Shown here in pieces: positions 21,801-32,649 of a stretch of 64,000 nt of DNA. The notes under the pieces are model-generated. The model saw only the letters and a list, made by a program, of their open reading frames with translations. It did not search any database and was not told the origin of the DNA. The translations under genes and the position numbers were made by a program. The stretch covers positions 3,472,001 through 3,536,000 of the forward strand of contig JACGCM010001948.1 in the NCBI GenBank assembly GCA_014058105.1, in the 5' to 3' direction. Origin of the DNA: Kingdonia uniflora (Eukaryota; Streptophyta; Magnoliopsida; Ranunculales; Circaeasteraceae). Every line of letters begins with the position of its first letter. The stretch's first letter is position 1.

Positions 21801-24800
21801 TGTCTTCTCCAAACCTATTATTCACTTCAATGTAGGCAACCTGCCTACATAAAAAGAGAAATATAGAAGTTGTCTCAACCTAACCCTAACTCTAACCCTC
21901 CTGAACTACCGTTGACAAATGTTCAATTAGATGTTCCAATCGTGGAGTTGTCGATTAGAAAAATTCTTTTATTTAAAAATGATATCCTAATTTTTTATAT
22001 GGGTTAAATAAGCAAGATATGTTGGCTATAATTTTTGTTCTTGTATACAGTTCGCAACTGGGAATCCGGTCTAGTGGAAAGTTCAGGGTAGGTAGCCCCT
22101 AAGAAAAATAGGTTATTTGAGGGGTAATTAATTAAATTTTTTTGCCTAATAACCCTTCAAAAATTTATTAAATAAACATGGTTTAGTAGTTTTTAATGGG
22201 GAAAAGATTAACCTATTCTCCAAAAAGAAGATTTTTTAAATAATGTTTTAATATGGCAGAATAAATTCCAAAAGAAAGAATCTGGGAGAGGATTTGCTTA
22301 TATGTAGATTCCTTTATTTTCTCCAAGAATTTAGAGTATTGCTTAAAGATGAGAAAATATCAGTGAATGAACAAATTCCATAAATTTTTAGAAAATTAGA
22401 CATGAGGAAAAACTTGATTTATATATATCCACACTGATCTTCCAAAGAATGTTCAGGGGCACCAAATCTTGCAATTATCACATCTAACCACAGGATGTGA
22501 AGCTACAGGAGTAGAGGAGGGATACTTCCATTTGTCCTTGCTCGACATACTTAGTCGCATATTATTGTTCGCATCCCTTATTAGCGGACCCTCATTTTGC
22601 AAATAATGATCGTTCATGACGGGAATACGAGATTGAATCTAACATATAATTTTTACTCTAAATTCTCTCTTTTATTCAATAACTTCAAATAACCCTAATA
22701 ACAGAAATAACCTAATAATCCAATAATAACTGCCAAGAAAATACTAACCTATAGAAGCTTTTATAGAAGTAACAAGCCTAAACCTAATCCTACTAGCATT
22801 AGGGTTACTAACTTTTGGAGACTCTCCAACAGTTAACCCTTTACATCACATAAATAACTTAAATTAAAAATGTAGAGAGAGTGACGTCGACTTGGACATC
22901 CTAGAGAGAGACGATGTCTCTCTAAGTATACATGCGCGGCCGTGAGAACCCTGATACATCAACTCACCTCGATTTTGAAAAAAATTGTCCACGAATTTTA
23001 AAGTTGGACCAAGAAGCCTTGAGTAGAGAACATATGCTGGCACATTCTCATATGTAGACATAGTCTTCAAACTTTGAACCCGTCCCCGGTATCTTCCATA
23101 ACCCTGGGTTGTACTCTTGTGCAGAGATACCATGTCGTTATCGACATATTGACGTTGTAGAACATTTAAAACTAAAGAAAATAAGGTAATGTGCATGTTG
23201 TAAAAGGCTAGGAAACTCCCCCAAAATGGATCGAAAAACTTCAAAACAATTACTTTAAGATCATTTGTGCTAAACGACTAATTCTCGTCCTCTTGATGTT
23301 GTCGAACTATCGATGCCTGAATTTTGAATTTTGGAACTAACCTTTTGTTGCTGCTGGAGATGGTTCCCATTGGTGCCAAAGTTTGGTTGGGGATTGTGTT
23401 GAGTCGGATCTGGATCTACATAGATTTGTTTTGGTGTAAGGGTGTCAGGCACGTGTTGTGCATATGGCACGTTTGTAGTTGCTTGTGGTCCCAACACGGA
23501 CACGTGGCGGTTGGTGATTGCCGCTGGCACCAACACATGAGATCGTGTTGATTTGTTTGAAGGGTTTGACACATTGTGGGGTCCAAACACTGACGTCATT
23601 GTTGCTGCTTCCAAGCAGTATGATGTTACAGTGGATGACACGTGTAGGGTTAGGCATGGAATTATGTTCTCGTCAATTAACAACTTATCAATACTCCAAA
23701 TTTCTTTGTTTGTAGCATTTTTTGTCGTCCACGTTCTACTTAAGCGCACTTTCAAGTTCCAACGATCCTGTGAAAGGGTAAGTTGTCGTAGAGAAGCATA
23801 ACGAATCTGCATTCTTGTAATTAAAACTGTAAATGTCACAAAAAGCAAAAGTTAGGTAATCGTATAATGGAAATTTTAAATAGTTATGGAGAGAAAGTAA
23901 CTTGTTATTTATGGAAAAAAAAATGAAAGTGTAAAGGCAAACCTTAAAGGGTATACTTTTAGGAGAAAGAGTTGAATTTGTTGGTTATGGCACATGATGA
24001 AGGATAATGTGACTTATATAGATACTTGGAATGTGAGTTACAAATGTTTTTCTTTATGGTAATTAATGCAAAATTCATAGTTGTGTTGGTGTGGAGGTAG
24101 TTAATTACCGTAAAGTTGAACATTTGTAACTCACATTTCAAGAATTTATATAAATCTCATTATTCTCCATCATGTACTATAATTAACATATTCTATAATT
24201 TCTTTTAATTATACTCTTCAAGGTTTGTCTTTATTCTTTTAATTTTTCATACATAACAAGTTACTCTCTCCATAACTATTTAAAAAATTTATGTTTCTAT
24301 TACATAACCTTTGCTATTTATGACATTTACAACTTATTACAAGGATTCAGATTCATAAAACTTCTTTACGGCAACTTACCCCTTCACGGGATCGTTGGAA
24401 CTTGAAAGTGCGTTTAAGTAAAATGTGGACGACAAAGAAATTTGGATTATAGATATGTTGTTAATTGACGAGAACTTAAGTATATGCCTAACACTCAGAA
24501 AATAACTATATTAATATATTGCCAAATTACTATAGTTTTTCACACTAAGATATATATAGATATTAACTATATTTGTGTTGTAGACTTCTTAGGATGTACA
24601 AATGCATGCAGCAATTCCTAAAGACATTATTCCTCAGTTCAATAAAGTACTTAAGATGACGATATTTTTCATGTAGAGAAGTTCAATGTATCGATAAACA
24701 ATGCAATTTATCGTCCCATTGTTGACAGGGAACATAAGATTTACTTCAAGAATGATACAACCGTGAAGAGATTAAAGGACAAGTTTTTTTTTGTTGAGTT

Positions 24801-27800
24801 CAGTGATATCCCGAGAAAATGCCACAGCACAAAAATTCTTAATAGTATTTATTATTAACATGATTTTATGCAATTTTAATATCAATAAATAATTTATATA
24901 TCAATGTTATCGGAAAGCTAAAGAGTTTCTAGAAATAGAAATGATCAACAAAAGAAACATCTCCAAAACATCTCCAAAAAATGATCTGATTCTCGAAAAT
25001 ATGTGGTAAGAAAATTTAATAATATAACACTTATAACTCGAATATAATGAAACAATCATGAAGATTACTGTATGAGATGAAATGATGGAAGAAATACCAA
25101 TTGGTTCCTCAAAGTTATCTTCGAAGCTTTGATTATTACTTCTATCATAGTAGACATGTTCAAAGGTATGCAATTTAATACTAAGAGTTTTAGGTATTTA
25201 CTCCTTGAAGCCCACCAGCGCAAGAAAGATGTATTCAAATTTGGACCAGAAGTATCTGTTTTCTTAAACCAATTTAGTAATTAGATTTTCTAACGAAGTC
25301 ACCCTATTTTTTATCAAATGATAAAGACTTACTCAACAAGAACTATTTGTAGCGTAACGTTTTCGAAAGATACTATGTTACGATTGTTGGTGAATCTAAG
25401 CAATACATAGATAATGTTCAGCATAGTCCATCCAGACATTATTTCTTGTGTTCTTTTGTTTCTTAGACTTAACAAGCAATGCCTGCTTAGGACTTACTTC
25501 CATGACGCAGCCCTAAAATCCACAATTGATTCCTTAATATTGGGTTGTACAGAGTGATTTGGTGGACGAGTTTTTCATGTTATATTGCTGTGGTGATAAT
25601 AGATCCAGTGTTAAGGCTCTGCATGCCCATCTTTATTGTACTTATTACCGCAAAAAGATTGTCTTCAGCCTCTTTCTACAAGAAAAGTCTTGATCTCTGC
25701 TTGGATTAGTATACAGCTTTTTCTTATCACATTTTCTATCAAGATAACTTCTGTTGAGTTTAAACTGTCCAAGTTTAATTTCGATATTTTTTAACTTTCT
25801 ACTGCCTTCTGTCTAAATAGTTTCACATACCGTAAGACATATGGAAGGTTCAAACTCAGAAGAATATGGCCTGAAGATTTTCATTTTTTGGGCTTAGACT
25901 AGTAGGCCTTAAATAGTATCTTCTTCAATCCTCTTCAAGAGAATATTCTTTCTTTAGGAGGAACTCTGGTCTAAGGTTGGTGAGAACATCCTGTCGAGAT
26001 TGTGTATGGATGAGGATGACGAAATAACTAGGGTTGCAAAGCTTAAAGAAAGAAACAAATCGCAAGATGGATTGATATTTATTATTAAAAAAAACAAACC
26101 AAAATGTGACCAATTTTTTCTGCCTTTAGTTGGTTGATAATAAGGCACAAGCCCAGCATCATACATTTTGGAATGTATTAATGGTATAGAATGGAAGTGG
26201 ATGATATTGAATGCGACTAAGTCTCTCTATTTTATTTTTTGCTAGGTAAGCATTTTTTTTTTTGTTATCTGAAAAAAGAAAGTACAGGGTAAATGAGGAT
26301 TACGAAGAAAAGACAAGTGATGAATAGCTAAAGCATCATTTGAAGAGCCTTGACATCCCAGCCAGGCTGGCACCCCAAGGCTTTCCAATCATTTCCAGCT
26401 ACAACTCTTACAGGGAAAATTTGAAATAGTCAATACAAGGAAATCTTAAATAAAAAAGCTGGTCTGCCAACATTCCACTCATAGTAGTCATCTGGAAGCC
26501 TATTACCTCTCTTTGCTGCTTGGTCTTCTCCAAAGTTGCACTTCCTCCACACACCAAAGAATCTGATCCTGGAGAATTCTTTCTTGAGTTTCCTCCAAAA
26601 TGGCTGGAACCTCCATAGTATTTGATCTGTTTTGAAAGAATGGATAGCTGAGGATGAGTTGGACACCACCTAAAACCTTAGAATACCCTAGATAATGTGC
26701 CTTAGTAAGGCCTTTTATGATTTTTGTACATTCAGCCAAGTAGGCTGTAGTGTAGGGGATGTTCATGGAAATAACTCCTATGACATAACTGAGACCTTTT
26801 CTTCTAACAACTCCACAACCTCCTGTGCCAGAGTTCCCAAGAAAAGCTCCACCACAGGCTTTTTTTTCTTTCATCAGGTGCTGGAGGAACCCTGTAACAG
26901 GATTAAATCATTGGAGCATGCCTGAACCTTGCTATGACTCCAAAGAACTTTGCAATTTGAAGGCTTCTCACAGTTTTGTGTAGAGAAGCTCTAGACAGTG
27001 AAGAACAAGATCTCATCTCAAGAATGATTCTTCTCTTTATTTATGAGACATTAACCTTTTTATTTTTTAAAACAGGAGCACTTAAACCTGTGAACAGTGC
27101 TATCATTAGCTTTAAAAACACCTTGGCCGCAACTCCAAAGCAGTTGGGTAGTGTTGTAGTCCAATGTTAAATGGTCTGTAGCCTTGCATGCAAAACTGAA
27201 TCTGTTGAAAGGGCAGAATTGAACATTCTCCGGGCAAAGTTTGAAAATCTAGAGTACACTGGGATTTCCATGCTATCTTGTGCCTCTACACTGATGGGGA
27301 TACATCTCTAAACTTCTTAAATGCAGATTTAACAGAAAACTTGCACTTTAAGTCAGGTTTCCATGTTCAGAATGTACATCTTGTAAGACAGTCTCCACAA
27401 TAACATTGCTGAGGTACTGACCAAACCATCTTGTGTAGTGTAGCATTCGTTAAACAATTTGGACACCAAATTGGGCTGTGTTTTATAGCTTGATAGATTA
27501 TGGTTCATCTTCCGCACAGTAATCCATCCAAATATTAATTTTCTTACCATTGCCCACTGACCAAAACACTTGATCCTGCATTTATAACATGGTTCTGTCA
27601 CTCCATACCAGATAGAGGACTTTTTGTGATTGGTTATATGATCTCCCTGTTTGTTGAAGAACTTAGATTTCATGAGTTTTGCCCAAGGACTAGATCTTGG
27701 TGCACTTCCCAAGCCAACTTCATTAGGAGAGCTTTATGGGTGTCATTGAGTCTTATAATGTCAAAATTGCCTTCTTCAATAGGTTTATAAACCTCTTTCC

Positions 27801-28795
27801 AGGCAATAGTATCAAGCTTCGTTTATCGGGATTGCTGGTCCATGTGAAGTTTCTAATCACAGCTTGACACTCTTTAGTGATCTTAGATGTTATAATTAAC
27901 ATGTTGTAAAGAGAGATATTAGACAAGATATATTTAACACTCTACCTTGTTAAGGTGGATACTCCCAGTCTAGTTTCCTTGATTAGAGAGTGACTTATTG
28001 ATAAGGTGCATACTCCCAGTGAACCCAATAATACTCGTGATCATAACTCTAAACTAGTCAATTCTGTACTTCTGTTTCTGATTTGTTAATGCATTTATCT
28101 TATTTTGCATAGATAGTTATGAACTGGGGTTTTCCTTCATTTTTTTTCTTACGTGACAAGGTCTTGTTATTTCTTTTCTAGAAAAAAAAAAAAAAAAAAA
28201 ACTAATATTCAAGGGGTTCTCCCTCCTTTTTGAAAAAAATAACTGATTTACTGAATTAATTCATGTTAAGAAAGTAGAAATTAATTCCCCTAAACTGATC
28301 TTTTTACCAGATATAATATTCGTTACTCATTTGATGTTATGATTCCTTTCAATGTTGGATAGTGTGAACGTCACAGTCGGAAAGAAAGAAGAGCGAATGA
28401 TGATGACCGGGATGCATACTGTTGCTGACATCTTCTGTGTTTGTTGTGGATCGATTGTGGGGTGGAAATATGTAAGATTGGAAGCAGAGCTTTCAAAGTT
28501 ATGAACTGTTAGACAAAAATTCTGAAGTGGTTTGTGACTCCAATGGTTGTTTTCTCTCAGGAATCTGCCCAAGAGAAGAACCAAAAATACAAAGAAGGGA
28601 AATTCATCCTTGAGAGGTAGATGACAATTTTTACATTGTATGATTATTATTTTTTGGAGATGACGATCTTTGAAGTATTTTCTACTAATGATTTCTTGTT
28701 GATCGCGCAGGTTTAAGGTATTGGGTCCTGATGGGAGCACCTACTGGGCCAGTCATGAAGCTCAAGTTGTTGGTAGTGATGCTGATGATGCTTGA
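15843..28795 (+). CDS. Yippee-like zinc-binding protein
   Basis: Five exons, all with GT/AG borders and matching phases: 15843-15938, 19677-19720, 28363-28471, 28561-28616 and 28711-28795. They total 390 nt, giving 129 residues, the usual Yippee length. The start [19 protein letters not shown] has the first zinc pair C16/C19. Exon 2 (44 nt) encodes the [14 protein letters not shown] block. Exon 3 has '[20 protein letters not shown]' with the second pair C72/C75, then GSIVGW. Exons 4 and 5 give '[10 protein letters not shown]' and '[20 protein letters not shown]'. Together they make one Yippee/Mis18-type zinc fold. Plant members are poorly characterised; animal relatives include a CTLH E3-ligase subunit (YPEL5). 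Introns of 3.7 and 8.6 kb hold transposons. No internal stops or splice defects are seen, so it is likely functional. Confidence 0.93.
16112..16686 (+). mobile_element. TRIM (miniature LTR retrotransposon) in Yippee-like intron 1
   Basis: Two direct terminal repeats, 16112-16294 (183 bp) and 16494-16686 (193 bp), both start TGTTAAGATTGGTG and end CCAACA. They enclose a 199-bp non-coding core. Two bases after the left repeat is TGGTATCAGAGCC (16297-16309), the complement of the initiator-Met tRNA 3' end. Before the right repeat is a purine-rich stretch AAGGTGGAGA. The flanks GGATT (16107-16111) and GGGTT (16687-16691) are a 5-bp duplication with one difference. This is the classical TRIM layout. 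Confidence 0.92.
16297..16309 (+). promoter_or_regulatory. Initiator-Met tRNA primer binding site of the TRIM
   Basis: TGGTATCAGAGCC matches the standard plant LTR-element primer site. It also fixes the + orientation of the TRIM, the same as the host gene. Confidence 0.88.
17048..18927. mobile_element. Non-autonomous hAT-type element (1.88 kb) in Yippee-like intron 1
   Basis: It starts CAGTGGCGGAGCCAG and ends CTGATCTGCCACTG (imperfect inverted repeat). The flanking 8-bp duplication GTGGTAGA is exact (17040-17047 and 18928-18935), supporting a hAT origin. There is no transposase frame. Inside is a second, longer inverted repeat (17427-17741 and 18370-18684). Confidence 0.88.
17427..18684. 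repeat. Long inverted repeat inside the hAT-type element
   Basis: The left arm, about 17427-17741, and the right arm, about 18370-18684, are inverted copies of about 315 bp with high identity over the whole length. Examples are the TGCCATTGCCCCAATCCT and GGGTCCCACATCTTTTATC blocks. The spacer is about 630 bp. Transcription through the intron could form a hairpin. Confidence 0.88.
18936..21289. other. Yippee-like introns 1-2, no recognised gene
   Basis: Apart from exon 2 (19677-19720) nothing is recognised. An 83-codon frame at 20647-20898 (starting [20 protein letters not shown]) has no family resemblance I can name and no clear gene context. It may be chance or a relic. Confidence 0.4.
21290..21910 (+). 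mobile_element. LTR-retrotransposon relic (LTR-like plus gag-like segment)
   Basis: 21300-21560 has LTR-like composition with a TATAAATAAAGG box near 21396 and a polyadenylation-like region. Following it, 21600-21800 reads in broken frames as '[18 protein letters not shown]' and '[20 protein letters not shown]', like the start of a retrotransposon gag-type frame. No second LTR or duplication was found, so it is a truncated relic of uncertain family. Confidence 0.4.
22620..23244 (-). other. Possible LTR-like relic and unassigned frame in intron 2
   Basis: On the - strand 22830-22620 resembles an LTR or leader (a TATAAAAGC box near 22757 followed by a pyrimidine-rich stretch). A 126-codon frame at 22864-23244 is adjacent, but I recognise no domain in it. 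It continues the direction of the RPA1-like relic at 23270-23848 and may be its diverged downstream part. Confidence 0.3.
23270..23848 (-). pseudogene. RPA1/DUF223-like OB-fold fragment (- strand copy)
   Basis: A 192-codon frame includes '[22 protein letters not shown]' near its start, a match in pattern to the first OB-fold of plant RPA1-like / DUF223 proteins (ssDNA-binding, common in Helitrons), followed by '[11 protein letters not shown]'. The downstream half diverges into unrelated Thr/Pro/Asn-rich sequence, so the domain is truncated. The homologous first part is present again in inverted orientation at 24335-24490. I judge it a transposon-derived pseudogene in Yippee-like intron 2. Confidence 0.6.
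23647..24495. repeat. Near-palindromic inverted duplication, ~400-bp arms
   Basis: The left arm 23647-24066 and the right arm 24101-24495 are inverted copies with a 34-bp loop. Matching blocks run throughout, for example TTAATTGACGAGAAC, TTCCAACGATCC/GGATCGTTGGAA and AACAAGTTACT. The arms include the RPA1-like first exon and its upstream region, so it is a head-to-head duplication. Confidence 0.9.
24335..24830 (+). pseudogene. RPA1/DUF223-like OB-fold pseudogene (+ strand copy)
   Basis: Reading on the + strand, about 24355-24440 gives '[22 protein letters not shown]' and, after an apparent intron, 24586-24826 gives '[14 protein letters not shown]', then after one frameshift '[20 protein letters not shown]' and '[18 protein letters not shown]'. 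This is the plant RPA1-like (DUF223) N-terminal OB-fold, found in RPA70 relatives and Helitron-borne RPA genes. The copy keeps more of the domain than its - strand partner but has a frameshift and internal stops. Confidence 0.72.
24831..26420. other. Yippee-like intron 2, unassigned stretch
   Basis: AT-rich, with only short frames and no recognised domain, RNA gene or delimited repeat. Confidence 0.4.
26430..27900 (-). pseudogene. LINE (non-LTR retrotransposon) 3' fragment
   Basis: On the - strand the 27353-27712 frame has '[18 protein letters not shown]' and 'SSIWYGV', the spacer typical of plant LINE polyproteins after the reverse transcriptase, and at 26503-26874 a type I RNase H start '[18 protein letters not shown]' with '[26 protein letters not shown]'. 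That is the order expected in plant L1-type elements (RT, zinc region, RNase H). Several frame breaks separate them. The catalytic ESDS-like motif after the RNase H helix is not preserved in frame. It is a dead copy in Yippee-like intron 2. Confidence 0.72.
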
Positions 28796-29842
28796 TTCTC
28801 TCGAAGTCCTTATGCACCAATTGTAACTGTACATATTTTACTTCAATGGTCTTCTTCTCAACCTGTAGAGCTTCCTAAACTTTGGAAATTTTGATTTGGG
28901 GCATTTATATAAGCCCAGTTGCACATATAACAAATATTTCCATTCGTCATTGTTCATTGTAACAGTACTAACATCCAGAGAGTTGCATTTTACTTTGAAG
29001 CTGGTGAAGAAACCATCACCTTTTGGCCACTAATCTTTGAGATGACCTTGATTGTTGTTGATGGTAAATTATCCTGTACATTCCGAATTTGGTTATTATT
29101 ATTATTTTCTCCCTCTAATGCATTTGCTTCTAAGAAAAATCCCTATAAGCCATATAGGAAATTTTGTAACAATTTCTTAACCTGTTGAATTTCGATGCCA
29201 TAAACAAGTTAATGTTTCTTTCAAAATGCCATGGTAATCATCTGCAAAGTTTGTTGGATGTGTATATCACCATTCTTCAGAGTTTAATGTACGGGAAAAC
29301 TACTGCAGAATTCAGTTCATAATGTCTCCCCTGATAAGCCACCCTTTATCTGTGTGATGAAAGCTTCATGGTCTTCAAATAAAACACTCTCATAGAACGG
29401 AGACGGCAATTCCTATTTACTACTAGTATCATGTTTATCATTGATCACAGTCGAAGAACATTATCTGTTAGCTTTATGAAGTGCAGGAATTTTAATAGTT
29501 AGATGGTTTAGCAATTGTAAATTGCTTACTTATGGAAAGATTCCCATAGATCAAAACATGGCCAGTTTTTCAACAAATCTTATGGGGATCTGACAAGTAT
29601 TTTGCTTCTGCACAACCAATTAACTCTTACACACCTTTTGATTCGTAAGGATACAACAATCACAATTTATGATTCTGCGCAAATATCATAGTAAATGCTT
29701 AATAACATTCAATTGCAAGAGTGTGGGGGATAATATATGCCTGGCTAATAAATTTACGGCAACATAATATATGGAGTGGTACAACCTGCATCTTTTAACA
29801 ATATGATATACCACTAGCATAAAATCCCATAATATTTACAAA
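28796..29842. other. Yippee-like 3' UTR and intergenic DNA
   Basis: Contains the 3' UTR after the TGA at 28793-28795 and AT-rich spacer. No gene or bounded repeat is recognised. Confidence 0.5.
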
Positions 29843-29942
29843 CATTTGAAATTCCGCTATTGCCTGACAACAATAGCTGAAAGATTAAAAACTTGGTGTT
29901 CTTGGCCCCTTCATCACCATCCCAATCAAGATCTTCCCGTCT

Positions 29943-30892
29943 TCATTTTAATGATGGAAACACAAGTTTTGATTGAGCTGAAACTCTCTGAAACTGCACC
30001 AACTCTTCCACCATCTGGAGTTTGTTCGCCAAATTTCCCCTGAAATGAATTGAAATTGTCCTGAGCCTTGGTGAATGCAAAAGAATACATTCGATGAAAT
30101 TGTCCTGAGCCCTGTGAATTTGCTCCAATATCACAGTTCGGAGTTGATTGAAGGAGAAGCCTTTCAGTTTTGTAATACTGTCATCAGGTTCTGTGGCACA
30201 ACTTCCCATGGATTGCACATGGATACCGAGATTCTTTAAACTAGGGAAGCTTCTGATAAAATTTAACACTAAATATAAATTTCTTAAACAATAGGACCAG
30301 TCTTTGGCGTCTTTCCAGTTCAACAAATCCGCAACAACTCAATAGCAGGTGAAAAGCTGAGAAACTTCAGTAAATTGAAGGTATCTCCACGCTCAAGATT
30401 TGGAATGGCGATTGTAAGATGATGGACACTGATTACCTGTTAATGACAGTCTCTCAAGATGAGGACATGCAAATTCTAACCTCTCCAAATCTCCATTGGT
30501 AATTGTAACTTGCTGAAGTTCAAGGATCTTGAGACTTGAAAACCCTTTGATTGAAGGGGGGAAGTTGACAACGCAATGAAAGAGCCTTAGGGAACTGAAT
30601 TGATGGCAATCAAATAAAGAACTAGGAATCTTACACAGCTCAACCTTCCAAAATCAAGCCTAAACTCCTTAACACTGTTTCTAGAAAGGTAATGAAGTAT
30701 TCTTAAGGTGCGAAGGGCCTTCATGAAAAAGAAAAATTTGGTATATAATACTCACTAACTTACCCAGTATTTTCTCTTCGGGTTGTACTTATTCTGGAAG
30801 CATAACCCATTTGTATGGCCAATTGCTCGATATGTGTTTTCTATAATGTTGTCAGGTAAATCATCGATAGAAGTGACCTTCCCACCTTCCAT
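29943..30892 (-). pseudogene. F-box/LRR/FBD protein pseudogene
   Basis: It starts at an ATG (complement of 30890-30892) with MEGGKVTSIDDLPDNIIENT, the opening of an F-box (substrate-receptor subunit of SCF ubiquitin ligases), but the rest of the F-box is lost after about 45 codons. Around 30450-30620 the - strand reads in broken frames as leucine-rich repeat text ('SSLKILELQQVTITNGDLERL', then 'CPHLERLSL'). The final frame 29943-30326 is a good FBD domain, with 'FIECILLHSPRLRTISIHFRG' and the end 'EELVQFQRVSAQSKLVFPSLK'. The total of 950 bp is shorter than a normal family member (~400 codons) and has several frame breaks, so it is not functional. Confidence 0.78.
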
Positions 30893-31138
30893 TTCTTACT
30901 AATACCAAAGCCTCGACAGTTTCAAACAAACCCTAAGTCCCTAACAATCTAGGCATTTTGTCTCAAAAGAAGAAACCCTAATATGGTAATTAGATTAGTA
31001 TTTACTCAAGTTATATCTTTGATGATCTTAAGAGAGGGATCTGAGATGAACCCTAAATGTAGAGAGACTCATTGGGAAATCTTCAAACCCTAATTTCTAT
31101 CTTTTGGAGAACACACCTTAATTGAAAGAAAGAAATTT

Positions 31139-31386
31139 AGAGTATCTCCAGCAGAGTAGGTGATAGTATAGTAATGCTTGAGCTGGCGCAATGAGCTTCA
31201 CATCAGTTTTTTCTTGAGTTGAGAGCTCCATGTCAAATTTCAAGTATGTGAGATATTTGTGGCGCATAAACATTAGATGACGCTAACCTCAAAACTCAAG
31301 TCACAAGCTTCAGGCTTGAATGCTGAGTATAAAATTCAAGCTTTAAGCCTACTGTTGGAGGGCCGATTCAAGTTTATTTATGCTCT
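31139..31386. mobile_element. Possible Harbinger-type MITE relic
   Basis: The left end AGAGTATCTCCAGCAG and the right end ...CTGTTGGAG followed by TATGCTCT are imperfect inverted repeats, the right one broken by about 16 bp. The ends resemble the common AGAGCATCTCCAACAG family. TTA/TAA flanks are possible but not clean. Confidence 0.42.
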
Positions 31387-32125
31387 AATTCCCTATTGAT
31401 GATAATGTGCAAATGAAAGTATACTCCATTTTACGTATCTTAATTATGATTCGAATTAAGATCTTAAACCTCACGCTTTACATAAATAACACAAATGTTA
31501 AGAAAATAATATACACCAAATAAAAACTTTAGTAGATAATATTTGAAATTCGCGGCATAGGCATTGTAAGGGCCTAAACCCGTGGTAGGGGTTCGGTATT
31601 TACACTAGTGAGGTTTAAGAACTAAAAGTATTTGCACTCGGCTTGCTATATATTTGAACTTTAAGTCATATATAGAGAGCCAAAATGAAAAATAAGAGCT
31701 ACATCCGACTTGTCAATTAAAAGCCAAAAAGGCTAAAGCCAAATTTCTTTGCCAAATTTGATTACCTATATCCTTGTCAAAAACTTCTACATGGCTTTAT
31801 GATTGGATGAAGTGTTTTCACTTTGGAGGAAAGTATGAAATGGCAGTTTTTATGATATATTTTTGGAGATTCGAATGCAACTGCACAAATTATTTGGCTT
31901 AATTTTAACGAGTGTTTAATTTGACTTGGGCAACAAAAAATTGATTAAACGAATGTGGATGCTATATAATAAGCAAATAAGAGACAATACTAGCATGGGG
32001 TCCTGTGAATAAGATGGTCCACGACCTTTATTGAGGATTTTTAATGTGGTATTTTATATGTTAAATGGGGCTACAATATAGTCCAATGTTACAAAGAGCT
32101 TTAATGCGCTACATATAGTCGATCT
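31387..32125. other. Intergenic DNA before Copia B
   Basis: No coding frame or bounded repeat is recognised. It ends with GATCT (32121-32125), the left target duplication of Copia B. Confidence 0.5.
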
Positions 32126-32398
32126 TGTTGAGAGATAATCAATATAGAGCATACTAACAGTTCTATATCATGAGAACAAAAGGAGAGAGAGATAAGAGAG
32201 AGTTTCTTATTAATTTAATACTATGGTGTTTCTCTGTACGTAATACAGATATATGGATAATCCTACAACAAATGTTACCTCCTAACCTACTCAAACTCTC
32301 CCCATAACCCTAAAGGGCCTATGGGCTTTGTTAGGAGTCCAATAGGATACCCCAACCCTGCTAGGTTCCTAGCTTGGGCTTGGACCCAACTCATAACA
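32126..32398 (-). repeat. Copia B 3' LTR
   Basis: A 273-bp terminal repeat. By eye it differs from its partner at 44290-44556 at roughly one base in ten, so the insertion is not recent. It is followed by the conserved purine tract (complement of CTCCCCCTTGG). Confidence 0.92.
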
Positions 32399-32649
32399 CT
32401 CCCCCTTGGGGTATTCCATACTAGGACGACTTGCCTCATCAAAACCTCTGCCTAACAAAACCCCCTTGGGTAAAAAGTTGTGTAGGAAAAGAGTACAATC
32501 TTATGCCCTGTATGGGTTGTGGATGCGTATACGTTGCCTCATCAAAACTTCAAGCCAATAAAACCTCCTAGGATAAAAACTGCGTTATCAGGAAAAAGAG
32601 TACAACACGCATGTGTCCACGTTAGGCTGGGACTACTTCCACTGACGTT

